Assembly (NCBI GenBank): GCA_045531405.1
Contig: JAZSDX010000028.1
Span: forward strand, 1 to 64,000
Direction of reading: 5' to 3'
Length of the DNA stretch: 64,000 bases
Source: RGIG4079 sp045531405
Lineage (GTDB): Bacteria > Bacteroidota > Bacteroidia > Bacteroidales > Muribaculaceae
In this document: positions 1 through 7,767 of the stretch, piece by piece
Position numbering within the stretch: the first letter of the stretch is position 1
How the letters are laid out: every line of letters begins with the position of its first letter
Notes under the pieces: model-generated
Databases searched by the model: none
What the model was told of the DNA's origin: nothing
What the model saw: only the letters and a program-made list of their open reading frames with translations
Position numbers and translations under genes: made by a program

Positions 1-44
1 TGCATAGACAATCAGAGAGAAAAATTAAAACGTATAAAAAAACA

Positions 45-74
45 ACACACAATGGAGCATGCTCCATTGTGTGT
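45..74 (-). terminator. Palindromic terminator after PIN fragment
   Basis: A perfect inverted repeat with 14-base arms (45-58 and 61-74) around a 2-base centre. Read on the minus strand it is followed within a few bases by a T run (complement of the A run at 35-42), as in a factor-independent terminator for the XRE/PIN transcript. With a 2-base centre the real hairpin loop must open some inner pairs. Confidence 0.7.
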
Positions 75-85
75 AACTAAAAAGT

Positions 86-138
86 TATTAATTTTGTCCT
101 AATAAATAAGTATTAATTTTGTAACGCTTATTTAGGAC
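86..138. repeat. Overlapping direct and inverted repeats at the PIN truncation point
   Basis: The 12-mer TATTAATTTTGT occurs at 86-97 and 111-122. GTCCTAATAAATAAG (96-110) is repeated inverted as CTTATTTAGGAC (127-138) with a 3-base difference. The inverted copy reaches the stop codon of the truncated PIN reading frame, so this may be a deletion or excision scar. It is only suggestive: the sequence is AT-rich and short. Confidence 0.4.
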
Positions 139-362
139 TAGACATCAATAACTTCAAGCATTTCAGTTGCATCAAGCGATTGAACATTTAGCTTTCCGTT
201 CTCAATATATTTGCTAATGGCTTTATGCTGTTCCGAATCCGTTAACTCATTGATGATAAAGTCCACAGTATGTACTGTTATAGGCAACTCAAAGAATTGT
301 TCTAACAACCCGATAGAATGAAGGTCGATAAAAATATTCGTATCATTTACTACAATTTCCAT
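138..362 (-). pseudogene. Truncated PIN-domain protein (N-terminal half)
   Basis: The 74-residue product begins like a PIN-fold ribonuclease: a short beta strand leading to NDTN with Asp7, Asp13, and a second acidic position Glu39 in FIINEL. PIN proteins usually run to about 130-160 residues, and the C-terminal half with the remaining metal-binding acids is missing; the frame stops inside the repeats at 86-138. It starts one base after the stop of the XRE/ImmA-IrrE gene, an arrangement typical of toxin-antitoxin-like pairs of HTH-peptidase and PIN proteins. Probably inactive as a nuclease. A small functional fragment cannot be excluded. Confidence 0.6.
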
Positions 363-363
363 T

Positions 364-1413
364 CTACACCAAGTTTAGTTGATTACGAACTGCGTTTACC
401 GAAGTATTTAGCAAAACCCCAGCTTTTGAAATAGAAATAATTTCACTTGCCAATGCACGATAAACCAATCGAACAAAACGATTTGATTGCTCTTGCTTAT
501 AACGGCTTTGTTCAACTGCTTCTTTGAACTTTGCTTGATTCTTTTTAATGCAGAAAGTTTTGAAACGGCTTTCGGTAATAATATTCAAACTTTTAGCCTT
601 ATACATCAAAGCATCGATTGAAATACCGAATTGCTCTTGAATGTCTTGTAATTCTTGCAGTGAAATATCCCTGCGATTCATTCCAATTTTTTGAATGAAC
701 ACATCTTTTGAGATAAGCATTTCACTTGCAAATAGGTTGCAATAACTTTCTATTTGTTTTTCATCAATAGAGCTATCAAAATTGAGCAGTAAATGACCTA
801 ATTCGTGCAAGGCAGTGAAACGCTTACGTTCACTGTCGAAATTCTTATTCAGAACGATTATAGGATTTTTGCCATTGGCAAAGCCACTTAATCCGTCAAA
901 ACTATTAGGAGCATCAATTTCGATAACCTTGATTTTGTTTTCTTCAAGAATCTCAATGAGGTTGTTAATGCCGTCCTCGCCTAACTTCCAATCATTTTTA
1001 ATACAAGCAACAATGGAGAATACGTCACTTTCCCCTTGAATCAAGAGATTGTTATAAGCAGGCTTAAATTCGGATTGAATATCGATAATAGATTCTATTT
1101 CAAAATATCGTTCCAATTTATCTTTCACAACCTCTTTGATTGAATCTATCTGCTTAGTGCCTAATTTGGATTTCTTGCGAAACTCCACATTCTCAATAGA
1201 TACAACAACAGGGCGAAAGAAGTAATCAATATTTACTCCCAACGCATTAGCAAGAATAATGAGCGACTTACTGTCTGGCATCATTTTACCTGCTTCATAC
1301 TTTGAAATAGATTGCTTGGTAAGAGCATTATTTGCTTTTTCACAAAGAGAATCCATTGATAATCCTTGCATTATGCGAGCCTGTTTTAGTCGAGTTGAAA
1401 ATATAGTGTTCAT
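364..1413 (-). CDS. XRE-family regulator with ImmA/IrrE metallopeptidase domain
   Basis: The 349-residue protein has an N-terminal HTH_XRE domain (about 5-66, with the SISKYEAGK recognition-helix region) and a C-terminal ImmA/IrrE zinc peptidase domain with HELGH at 203-207 and a downstream acidic helix near Glu222. Proteins of this architecture (COG2856 type) act as antitoxin or repressor-cleaving regulators in mobile elements and toxin-antitoxin modules. It is co-transcribed with the adjacent PIN fragment and has a good Bacteroidota promoter upstream. It appears intact, whereas both neighbours are broken, so it may be an orphan antitoxin or regulator. The protein's target cannot be told from sequence. 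Confidence 0.88.
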   Translation of the reverse strand: MNTIFSTRLKQARIMQGLSMDSLCEKANNALTKQSISKYEAGKMMPDSKSLIILANALGVNIDYFFRPVVVSIENVEFRKKSKLGTKQIDSIKEVVKDKLERYFEIESIIDIQSEFKPAYNNLLIQGESDVFSIVACIKNDWKLGEDGINNLIEILEENKIKVIEIDAPNSFDGLSGFANGKNPIIVLNKNFDSERKRFTALHELGHLLLNFDSSIDEKQIESYCNLFASEMLISKDVFIQKIGMNRRDISLQELQDIQEQFGISIDALMYKAKSLNIITESRFKTFCIKKNQAKFKEAVEQSRYKQEQSNRFVRLVYRALASEIISISKAGVLLNTSVNAVRNQLNLV

Positions 1414-1445
1414 TGTTTTTGTATTTTAGGTTGTGTTTTGGTTTA

Positions 1446-1475
1446 CAAAATTATGATATTTATTTTATTTGTCAA
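1446..1475 (-). promoter_or_regulatory. Promoter of the XRE/PIN unit
   Basis: On the minus strand TTG (complement of 1473-1475), 19 bases, then TAATTTTG (complement of 1446-1453) match the Bacteroidota -33/-7 consensus. The -7 box lies about 32 bases before the ATG at 1413. Confidence 0.6.
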
Positions 1476-1620
1476 CCATATAAAAGCGGAAAAGTTTAGC
1501 TAAGGGAGTGTTTTTAACACTTTAAGAGCTAAATCATGCATTTACGAACTTAAAGACAAAATTTATGAGGAGTACCGTAAATCTATTTTAGGGTTAAATT
1601 AATATCTTCAGTTAGGATTA

Positions 1621-1872
1621 TTAAGTTTTTACATGCAATCGAGAAATTGCAACATAAAAATTTTTCTTATCTGTAAAAAGGTGGGCATCGACTATAATTA
1701 CAGTATCAAATTCTAATCCTTTTGTTAACAATGTTGTCCCAATGCAGCGACCTTTTATCTTTCTTCCTGTATTGAAAACCTCTCTTTTACGATAGACATA
1801 CATTGATGTACCATTGATTGTCGGCGTGGCTGTTCTATTTGGTCGCAACCGACTTCGGCAAACATCATTCAA
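1621..1872 (-). pseudogene. Remnant of a UvrD-type helicase (C-terminal motifs V-VI)
   Basis: The 83-residue frame carries GTTLLTKGLEFDTVIIVDA and, near its end, YVAISR. These match the late helicase motifs of UvrD_C_2 proteins (TxHxxKGLEFD and YVAxSRA). Walker A/B and all earlier motifs are absent and the final residues after the last motif are lost. The first 20 or so residues, rich in Arg and Pro, do not look helicase-like. The KGLEFD style resembles small UvrD helicases encoded with OLD-type nucleases (Gabija GajB-like), but that assignment is inference. It is a decayed gene beside the XRE/PIN remnants. Confidence 0.65.
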
Positions 1873-1934
1873 CTCTTTTGTTTATTCTGTTCTTCTGTCT
1901 AAAAAAGAGCTGCGATTTCTGCGTGAAAAATATC

Positions 1935-1960
1935 AAAAAAATACACGAATATAAATTCGT
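1935..1960 (-). terminator. Terminator of the GT2-ruvC operon
   Basis: ACGAAT (1945-1950) and ATTCGT (1955-1960) pair around a 4-base loop. On the minus strand this is followed by a T run (complement of 1936-1942), directly after the ruvC stop at 1963. Confidence 0.65.
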
Positions 1961-1962
1961 AA

Positions 1963-2538
1963 TTATTTCTTTACTTTCTCGGGGTTTTTGGCGATAAACT
2001 CTTTCCAAGATTTGCAACCCTTTTCCACTTGGGGACGTGATGATTCATAGAAGTGGCATAGGGCAGCAGCAAGAGCATCGGTGGCATCAAGTTGGGGAAG
2101 TAGATTTTCACGAGGAATGTCAAGTATGCGACGCAACATTTCTTGGACTTGTTCTTTGCTTGCAGCACCGTTGCCTGTGATTGCCATTTTTATTTTACGC
2201 GGCTCATATTCGGTGATAGGTATATCGCGTGCCAATGCGGCTGCCATGGCTACGCCTTGAGCACGTCCGAGTTTGAGCATTGATTGTACGTTTTTTCCAA
2301 AGAATGGAGCTTCGATAGCCATTTCATCGGGTAGATATTGTTCAACGAGCATCGTAACACGTTCAAAGATACGCGATAAACGCAAATAGTGGCTCTCGAA
2401 TTTTTTCAATTCAATTACTCCCATAGCTATCATCGATGGCTTCTTCCCTTTGATGCCAAGAATGCCATAGCCCATCACATTTGTGCCGGGGTCAATGCCA
2501 ATTATTATGCGATCCCACTCGCGGAGTGAACTGCTCAT
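1963..2538 (-). CDS. ruvC: Holliday junction resolvase RuvC
   Basis: The 191-residue protein cuts Holliday junctions together with the RuvAB branch-migration motor in recombinational repair. The four catalytic acids are present: Asp16 in GIDPGT, Glu76 in IEAPFF, and Asp151/Asp154 in DATDALAAAL. The length is close to the family norm of 170-190. Its ATG overlaps the stop of the upstream DUF4286 gene by four bases (2535-2538), indicating translational coupling. It is the last gene of a four-gene minus-strand operon ended by the hairpin at 1935-1960. Confidence 0.97.
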   Translation of the reverse strand: MSSSLREWDRIIIGIDPGTNVMGYGILGIKGKKPSMIAMGVIELKKFESHYLRLSRIFERVTMLVEQYLPDEMAIEAPFFGKNVQSMLKLGRAQGVAMAAALARDIPITEYEPRKIKMAITGNGAASKEQVQEMLRRILDIPRENLLPQLDATDALAAALCHFYESSRPQVEKGCKSWKEFIAKNPEKVKK

Positions 2539-2840
2539 TCAATAATCTCCATATAAGTTGTAAAGTGTAATACTCGTTCCCCAACTTCGCGTGCAAGTGC
2601 ATCTTTGAGTTGAGTTCCCATAGAGTCGTGCCATGCTTCGGCTTCGGTGTGTGACGATGCTTGGAGTTGCACTGCATAACTTGTGGCTTCGGGGTCAACT
2701 TGCATCATGATGCGTGTGAATAGTGGATTACTAAACTGTCCACATTCCATTGCCTTTGGGATGTAAATGGCTTGTACCCATTTTATAAATAGGTCGTTGA
2801 CCGAAGTGTGGACATGAAATGTGGTGTTTACAAGTGTCAT
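2535..2840 (-). CDS. DUF4286 family protein
   Basis: The 101-residue protein resembles DUF4286, a small ferredoxin-like-fold family of unknown function common in Bacteroidota. Visible features are the opening strand NTTFHVHTSV, the helix LFIKWVQAIYIPKAM, and a central YAVQLQA strand. No catalytic motif can be seen. It overlaps its neighbours by four bases on both sides (ATGA junctions with the GYF protein and with ruvC), so the three are translated as a coupled unit. The link to ruvC is a common Bacteroidales gene order and does not by itself show a repair role. Confidence 0.85.
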   Translation of the reverse strand: MTLVNTTFHVHTSVNDLFIKWVQAIYIPKAMECGQFSNPLFTRIMMQVDPEATSYAVQLQASSHTEAEAWHDSMGTQLKDALAREVGERVLHFTTYMEIIE

Positions 2841-3343
2841 AGTAACATTAAGAATGCTTCCAAGCCGATGATTAAGAATATATAGATAAAGAGGATAATA
2901 AAGCCGGAAAATGCAGAGATAAAACTAATGATACCCCAAGTTCTTGCATTTCGCGAATTTTTTATTGCTTGGTCATATTTACCTTGCTTCCATTTGCTTT
3001 CAACTTCAAGGGCATATATTAAGGATATAATACCGATGGGAATTCCCGAACAGCAAAAAAATGTGACAATCGTTGATAATATTGCCATTACCATGTGGTT
3101 GTTTGGGCAAGGTTGTGTGGGTTCTGTGTTATTTTGAGGCTGTTGCTGTTGAGGCTGTTGATTGAATGATGGGGGTGTTGTGCTATTTAGAATTGCAGTT
3201 AGTTCAGGAATATCTTTAGCTTTGCCCCATTTATCCATGCCTTCGCACCATATGGGTGTTTCGGAGGTAAAACCTCGCGTTTTTAGTTGTTCAATAGTGA
3301 GGGGTCCTATTTGTTGACCATTTTCATGAATATAGTATTTCAT
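2837..3343 (-). CDS. GYF_2/CD225-like membrane protein
   Basis: The 168-residue protein starts with a GYF_2-type domain (about 1-52; MKYYIHENGQQIGPLTIEQL opening and the WCEGMDKWGKA segment), followed by a Gln/Pro-rich linker of about 25 residues. The C-terminal half has two hydrophobic segments (about 84-106 and 136-166) around a VESKWKQGKYDQAIKNSRNA loop, as in the CD225/dispanin-like family. GYF domains bind proline-rich peptides, so a scaffold role in the inner membrane is plausible. The exact function is unknown. It lies 5 bases after the GT2 stop. Confidence 0.82.
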   Translation of the reverse strand: MKYYIHENGQQIGPLTIEQLKTRGFTSETPIWCEGMDKWGKAKDIPELTAILNSTTPPSFNQQPQQQQPQNNTEPTQPCPNNHMVMAILSTIVTFFCCSGIPIGIISLIYALEVESKWKQGKYDQAIKNSRNARTWGIISFISAFSGFIILFIYIFLIIGLEAFLMLL

Positions 3344-3348
3344 ATAGA

Positions 3349-4113
3349 TTATTGTATTTGTGACGCCTTGCTATCAATGCGTCGTTGTTTAAGAAATCGA
3401 GGGATGAACTTTATGTGTCGAATTATTGTGGGTATTGTGCCATAGTAATAGCACATAATTTTGAAGCGTTCAAGAAGTGATGCTTTGCGATTGGCAGTTG
3501 TTAATCCTTCACTCAAGTAGTCGATGATTGTATGAGGAATATATACGTTATTGCGTGAATGTTGAAGGCAACGAATACACCATTCATAGTCGGCAGAGAA
3601 ACGATATCGCAAATCGTAGTGTCCGGCAATGCGTCGCAATGCAATAAATGCTTGGTGACATACCAACATTCCATTGGCAAAACTTTTTAGCGTTAATTCT
3701 TCAGGTGCGGTGAGGTGACGATCACCTATACGTTGGCGATTGCCATTAACGAGTTGAGTTTGCCCATATACTATGCCCGGGAAATCGTGATTCATAATTG
3801 CGTCGGCAATCTTTTGTAGAGTGTCGGGCGAATGAAACGCATCTCCTGCATTAAGAAATATGAGATACTCACCGATGGCAATATCAATAGCCTTGTTCAT
3901 TGCATCGTATAGCCCTTTGTCGGGGCTTGATATGATGTGAGCATTAGGAATATCAGCTTCGTTGGCAAGTTGAATAGTATTGTCTATTGATACACCATCC
4001 ATCACGATGTATTCATAGAGCTTGCACGTTTGCTCTTTAACACTTGCAAGCGTTGCAGGGAGAGTAGATGCAGCGTTGTAGGTAACGGTAATTATGCTAA
4101 ATAGTGGAGCCAT
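3349..4113 (-). CDS. Family 2 glycosyltransferase
   Basis: The 254-residue protein has a GT-A fold signature: FSIITVTYNAASTLPATLAS at the N-terminus, the VMDGVSIDNT nucleotide-sugar loop, and FLNAGDAFHSPDTL containing the DxD-equivalent. A DYEWCIRCLQ motif (catalytic ED-like region) lies at about 172-181. Such WcaA-like enzymes add sugars during surface polysaccharide or O-antigen synthesis. The acceptor cannot be inferred because no other polysaccharide genes adjoin it. It is the first gene of the operon running to ruvC. Confidence 0.9.
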   Translation of the reverse strand: MAPLFSIITVTYNAASTLPATLASVKEQTCKLYEYIVMDGVSIDNTIQLANEADIPNAHIISSPDKGLYDAMNKAIDIAIGEYLIFLNAGDAFHSPDTLQKIADAIMNHDFPGIVYGQTQLVNGNRQRIGDRHLTAPEELTLKSFANGMLVCHQAFIALRRIAGHYDLRYRFSADYEWCIRCLQHSRNNVYIPHTIIDYLSEGLTTANRKASLLERFKIMCYYYGTIPTIIRHIKFIPRFLKQRRIDSKASQIQ

Positions 4114-4137
4114 ATATCCCTAATAGTTTATATGCTA

Positions 4138-4145
4138 CAAAAATA
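4138..4145 (-). promoter_or_regulatory. -7 box for GT2-ruvC operon
   Basis: TATTTTTG on the minus strand, about 25 bases before the GT2 ATG, matches TAnnTTTG. No clear -33 element is visible. Confidence 0.4.
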
Positions 4146-4225
4146 GTCATAATAATTGAGAATTTAGCATGTAAAAAGGAGTTTGTTGAAAAATGATTAA
4201 TTTTGCAGTCTGAAATTTTGAAATT

Positions 4226-5101
4226 ATGTGGATATTACTTGCAATTGTCTCGGCGTTATGCTTGGGGGTATATGATATATTTAAGAAGTTGTCGTTGAAC
4301 GGCAATAATGTTCTCTCGGTGTTGTTTTACAATACATTGTTTGGTGCATTGTTTATGTCGCCTGTAATAGTTCATGGATTGCTCAGTGGCAGTGTTGGGC
4401 TGGGAGAGACGGCAATAGGTCATTTCCATATTCTGATAAAATCATTTATTGTTTTATCGTCGTGGTTGTTTGGGTATTTTGGGCTGAAGCATTTACCATT
4501 GACAATCGCAGGACCAATAAATGCCACTCGGCCTGTTATGGTGCTTATCGGAGCGATGCTGATATTTGGCGAACGACTTAATATATTGCAGTGGGGAGGT
4601 GTGATATTAGGCATCTCGTCGTTGTTTTTGATTAGTCGCATTGGAGCAAAGGAAGGTATATCAATAAAAAACAATCGCTGGTTGTGGTTGAGCTTTGGCG
4701 CGATGATAATGGGTGCCGTTAGTGGATTATATGATAAATATCTGCTCAAACAATATGAACCACTTGAGGTACAGGCGTGGTATTCGTTGTATCAGTTGGT
4801 AATAATGGGAGTTACGATAGCAATAATCAAGCAAACAAAACGAGATACGACACCATTTCATTGGCGTTGGACCATTCCATGTATAGCGTTATTTTTGACG
4901 ATTGCCGATATCGCTTATTTTTATTCCTTGTCGTTTGATGAGTCGATGATTGCGGTGGTATCAATGATTCGCCGGGGTAGTGTGATAGTCTCATTTTTAT
5001 TTGGAGTGGTGATGCTTAGTGAAAAGAATGTGAAGATGAAGATTATTGACTTAACTATGCTATTAGTGGGATTGGTGCTATTGGTATTGGGAAGTCGGTA
5101 A
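4226..5101 (+). CDS. EamA-family (DMT) inner membrane transporter
   Basis: The 291-residue protein is almost entirely hydrophobic with about ten predicted membrane helices in two EamA repeats; the first ends around RIGAKEG, and the second begins near WLWLSFGAMIMGAVSGLYDK. The GPINATRPVMVLIGAMLIFGE-like stretch is the conserved end of repeat one. DMT proteins export or import metabolites such as amino acids or nucleotide sugars; the substrate is not predictable here. A TAATTTTG box (4198-4205) sits 20 bases before the ATG. It is convergent with the CotH gene across a shared terminator. Confidence 0.88.
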   Translation: MWILLAIVSALCLGVYDIFKKLSLNGNNVLSVLFYNTLFGALFMSPVIVHGLLSGSVGLGETAIGHFHILIKSFIVLSSWLFGYFGLKHLPLTIAGPINATRPVMVLIGAMLIFGERLNILQWGGVILGISSLFLISRIGAKEGISIKNNRWLWLSFGAMIMGAVSGLYDKYLLKQYEPLEVQAWYSLYQLVIMGVTIAIIKQTKRDTTPFHWRWTIPCIALFLTIADIAYFYSLSFDESMIAVVSMIRRGSVIVSFLFGVVMLSEKNVKMKIIDLTMLLVGLVLLVLGSR

Positions 5102-5107
5102 ATAAAA

Positions 5108-5138
5108 CAAATCCTTGCTTTATTTTGGCAAGGATTTG
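5108..5138. terminator. Bidirectional terminator between EamA and CotH genes
   Basis: An 11-bp perfect stem (5108-5118 with 5128-5138) and a 9-base loop lie between two convergent genes, with AT-rich flanks on both sides. Confidence 0.8.
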
Positions 5139-5162
5139 TGTAAAATAGGATTATTCTATAGG

Positions 5163-7571
5163 TTAGAATGTTGTCATTTCATTATCAATGAATGTGATGC
5201 GATTTTTGAGCCATTGACGCATTTTTTCAACCATTTCGGTGTGATTAACAGTGTTGGTCCATATTGTGGCATCGTTTATCGCTGATTGCTTAATGAGTGC
5301 TTCATAACGATTAACATAATCCATCAATTGAGGATAGCAATAAGTTTTGAAATACTCCCAACGGTCACGATATACTTCAACGAAGCGTGGGTCGGTAAGT
5401 AATGTGCGGAATAGCTGATATCCGGCTTTAGATTCGGCATTTGGTTCATTTCCGAATATGATAGGATATTCGTTTTTGAAGTATCCTTCACCTTGAATAA
5501 ATCCGTAAGCCCAATCATAGTCCCATACGGGTCCCATATAGTATTTGTCCCCCTTTGTTCTATACATAAATAGGCTTTTGGGGTGGTGGATTTCGTAGTT
5601 CCCTACCATATTATTTACAATCATAATATCGGCAACCGAATTAAGGTCAAGCAAGTCAGCATAGTTGCTGATTTTGACTGAATCTTTAGTTAATTTTCGT
5701 TCAAGGGCTTCAAAGTCGGTCTTCCAATAATCAAATGTTTCTTGAATCATGTCTGGGTCTTTGACCATTACCGGTAGGTTGTATAGTGGAGATTTGAATT
5801 GCCATTCTTCATCGTAATTGGCATCAATTTCAAATAATACACTGTTATTTTCGTCAATATCAACACTTGTCTTGCGAATGCCAATAGCCTCGGTTAACAT
5901 ATATGAACCACGGTATTTGCCGTTTAGCGTAACTTCAACAGGAACGGCACTATTAATATATGGCATACCTAATAAATCGGCCATTTTGAATGCGATAGGG
6001 TTGCTCATCAAGGTTGGGTCGATGTAGTGTGCGATAAGTACATAGTTTTTTTGAGCTTCCATGCCACAAATTGATACTTTTTCGCTGAATTTCAAACGAT
6101 AAGGGCGCTTATCGTAGTACCAAGTTGAGTTGCCACGACCACGCAATGATATTTCTCCAATTACTTCATGGCTTGACTCATTGGTTTTAACACGGAAAGT
6201 TGAAGTCATATAGTTTTCCTTATCGGGAATCTCTTCAACATATTCATCGGTCATTATATAAATGTGAGGTACTTGAGAAGGGATTATGTTTAGATCAGCC
6301 ATAACAAGAGGCCGAGCTGTCTCGGTTTTACTGCCATCTGAATTAATTAACGTCACATTTAGAATAGCCTTGTCGCCGGCTTTGATGTTGCCGGGAGGAG
6401 TTACTGAAACAGACGCATCGTTATTGCAAGAACCATCACTCGCAAATGTGGGTTTTGTAATTTTTACAATCCACTCGGTTGAAGAATATGAGCGAGTGGC
6501 AATGTCACCATTAACACCGGTTATGATATTGGCAACAATTGCTGTGTAGTCGGTTTCCTTGAATCCATCGGGGAGGCGTAGGGCTATAGAAGTTGCTCCT
6601 AATTGAGTTAAAACAATGGCATCGTTAGTTATGTCTGTTCCAATTTTGAAAATCTTATAGCGAGGGAACGTGAGTATAGTTCCATTAGTGAGAGTTACTG
6701 TAATATAATGAGAGTTGGAGGTGTCAACGCCGGCAAACCAACTATCTCCCTGTTCTCCTTTCTCTCCCTGTTCTCCTTTCTCTCCTTGTTCTCCTTTCTC
6801 TCCTTGTTCACCTTTCTCTCCCTGTTCACCTTTCTCTCCTTGTTCACCTTGCTCACCCTGTTCTCCTTGTTCACCCTGTTCGCCCTGTTCACCTTGAGCT
6901 CCGGTCGCTTTTACTCCTGTAGATGTCCAAGTGACACCATTGTCGGTAGAGACTTCCCATTCATTGGTAACGGGACTAATGCGTAATTGAGGAGTGTTGC
7001 CATCTTTGCCATCGGCGCCGTCTTTGCCATCGGTTCCGTCTTTTCCGTCAGTTCCGTCAGTTCCATCTTTCCCATCGGTACCATCAACACCATCATTGCC
7101 GTCTTTCCCATCGGTTCCGGGTGCACCATCTTGTCCATCTTTACCATCAACAGCACTTGCTCTGACTTTATTGCCGTTGGAGTCATATAGCCAATTGCCA
7201 TCAATAGTCCAATAATATAAGCCGTCCTCGTCAAGCTTAACACTTATGATAGGGGTGCTCCCATTAGTGCCATCAGTACCATTGGTTCCATTTTTGACAA
7301 TAATAGCTCCATTTTTCAAAAAACTGATAATATATCCGGAACCGTCGGTTAACGGAGTAACTCCGGTAACATAGTCTCTTTGCTCAAGAGCGGCAATAAG
7401 ATTTTGTAAAGATGCAATGTTGTCATTAACTTGTTTTTGCCAAGATTCAAGGGCTAACACTCTATCAGAAAGTGCTTCTTGCTCGGCCTTTAATGCGTCG
7501 ATTTCGTCATCGTTGCATGCAGTTAATGGGATTAATACCAAACTTAATAGTACAGAGATTATCTTATTCAT
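5163..7571 (-). CDS. Surface lipoprotein with collagen-like stalks and CotH kinase domain
   Basis: The 802-residue protein has a lipoprotein signal (lipobox LTAC, Cys19) followed by NDDE, an acidic tail like the Bacteroidota surface-export signal. Residues about 22-65 form a coiled coil, and about 66-142 resemble the DUF4988/PL29 N-terminal domain. Gly-X-Y collagen-like tracts run 143-191 (GKDG, GTDG units) and 224-275 (GEQ/GEK units). An Ig-like region follows, then a CotH kinase domain from about 434, with RGRGNSTW (477-484), KRPYRLKF and GPVWDYDWAYGF. CotH proteins are atypical protein kinases first known from spore coats. The natural substrate here is unknown. It is monocistronic with a TATCTTTG box upstream. 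Confidence 0.9.
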   Translation of the reverse strand: MNKIISVLLSLVLIPLTACNDDEIDALKAEQEALSDRVLALESWQKQVNDNIASLQNLIAALEQRDYVTGVTPLTDGSGYIISFLKNGAIIVKNGTNGTDGTNGSTPIISVKLDEDGLYYWTIDGNWLYDSNGNKVRASAVDGKDGQDGAPGTDGKDGNDGVDGTDGKDGTDGTDGKDGTDGKDGADGKDGNTPQLRISPVTNEWEVSTDNGVTWTSTGVKATGAQGEQGEQGEQGEQGEQGEQGEKGEQGEKGEQGEKGEQGEKGEQGEKGEQGDSWFAGVDTSNSHYITVTLTNGTILTFPRYKIFKIGTDITNDAIVLTQLGATSIALRLPDGFKETDYTAIVANIITGVNGDIATRSYSSTEWIVKITKPTFASDGSCNNDASVSVTPPGNIKAGDKAILNVTLINSDGSKTETARPLVMADLNIIPSQVPHIYIMTDEYVEEIPDKENYMTSTFRVKTNESSHEVIGEISLRGRGNSTWYYDKRPYRLKFSEKVSICGMEAQKNYVLIAHYIDPTLMSNPIAFKMADLLGMPYINSAVPVEVTLNGKYRGSYMLTEAIGIRKTSVDIDENNSVLFEIDANYDEEWQFKSPLYNLPVMVKDPDMIQETFDYWKTDFEALERKLTKDSVKISNYADLLDLNSVADIMIVNNMVGNYEIHHPKSLFMYRTKGDKYYMGPVWDYDWAYGFIQGEGYFKNEYPIIFGNEPNAESKAGYQLFRTLLTDPRFVEVYRDRWEYFKTYCYPQLMDYVNRYEALIKQSAINDATIWTNTVNHTEMVEKMRQWLKNRITFIDNEMTTF
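6747..6902 (-). repeat. 9-bp tandem repeat coding GEQ/GEK collagen-like tract
   Basis: The coding strand repeats GGAGAACAG/GGAGAAAAG-like 9-base units about 17 times (GEQ and GEK triplets; residues 224-275 of the CotH protein). Units near the N-terminal side are GEQ only, while those further on alternate GEQ and GEK as 18-base units. Near-identical units make the tract prone to in-frame length change by slippage. Confidence 0.85.
6999..7145 (-). repeat. Imperfect repeat coding GxD collagen-like tract
   Basis: This encodes residues 143-191 of the CotH protein, about 16 Gly-X-Asp or Gly-X-Y triplets (GKDG, GTDG, GNDG, GADG). It is less uniform at the DNA level than the GEQ/GEK tract and probably older. 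Confidence 0.75.
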
Positions 7572-7611
7572 TTAATCTTAAAATTTTTATGATATAAAAA
7601 GTAAATTTCGG

Positions 7612-7619
7612 CAAAGATA
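7612..7619 (-). promoter_or_regulatory. -7 box for the CotH gene
   Basis: TATCTTTG on the minus strand, 40 bases before the ATG at 7571, matches TAnnTTTG. No -33 match is seen. Confidence 0.4.
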
Positions 7620-7702
7620 ACGAAATTATTTTAATCATAAATGTTGATTTGGTTTATCCTTGATAATAATGCATCAGTAAAACAAAAAAAGAAGTATAAT
7701 TT

Positions 7703-7733
7703 TTTGTATTAGCATGAAAATATTGTAATTTTG
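7703..7733 (+). promoter_or_regulatory. guaA promoter
   Basis: TTTG (7703-7706), 19 bases, then TAATTTTG (7726-7733) fit the Bacteroidota promoter consensus. The start would lie about 25 bases upstream of the guaA ATG. Confidence 0.65.
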
Positions 7734-7767
7734 TGCCAATAAAATTGTAACAAAATATTTTATTTAT

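Noticed and set aside
6708..6986. Long plus-strand open frames opposite the collagen-like repeat (Ser/Phe/Leu- or Cys/Ser/Pro-rich products)
   Set aside because: They are antisense by-products of the 9-bp repeat; composition is that of a repeat shadow, and the minus-strand frame is a clear protein.
6994..7215. Pro/Ser-rich plus-strand frame over the GxD tract
   Set aside because: Same reason: complement of Gly-Asp-Lys repeats, no start context or promoter.
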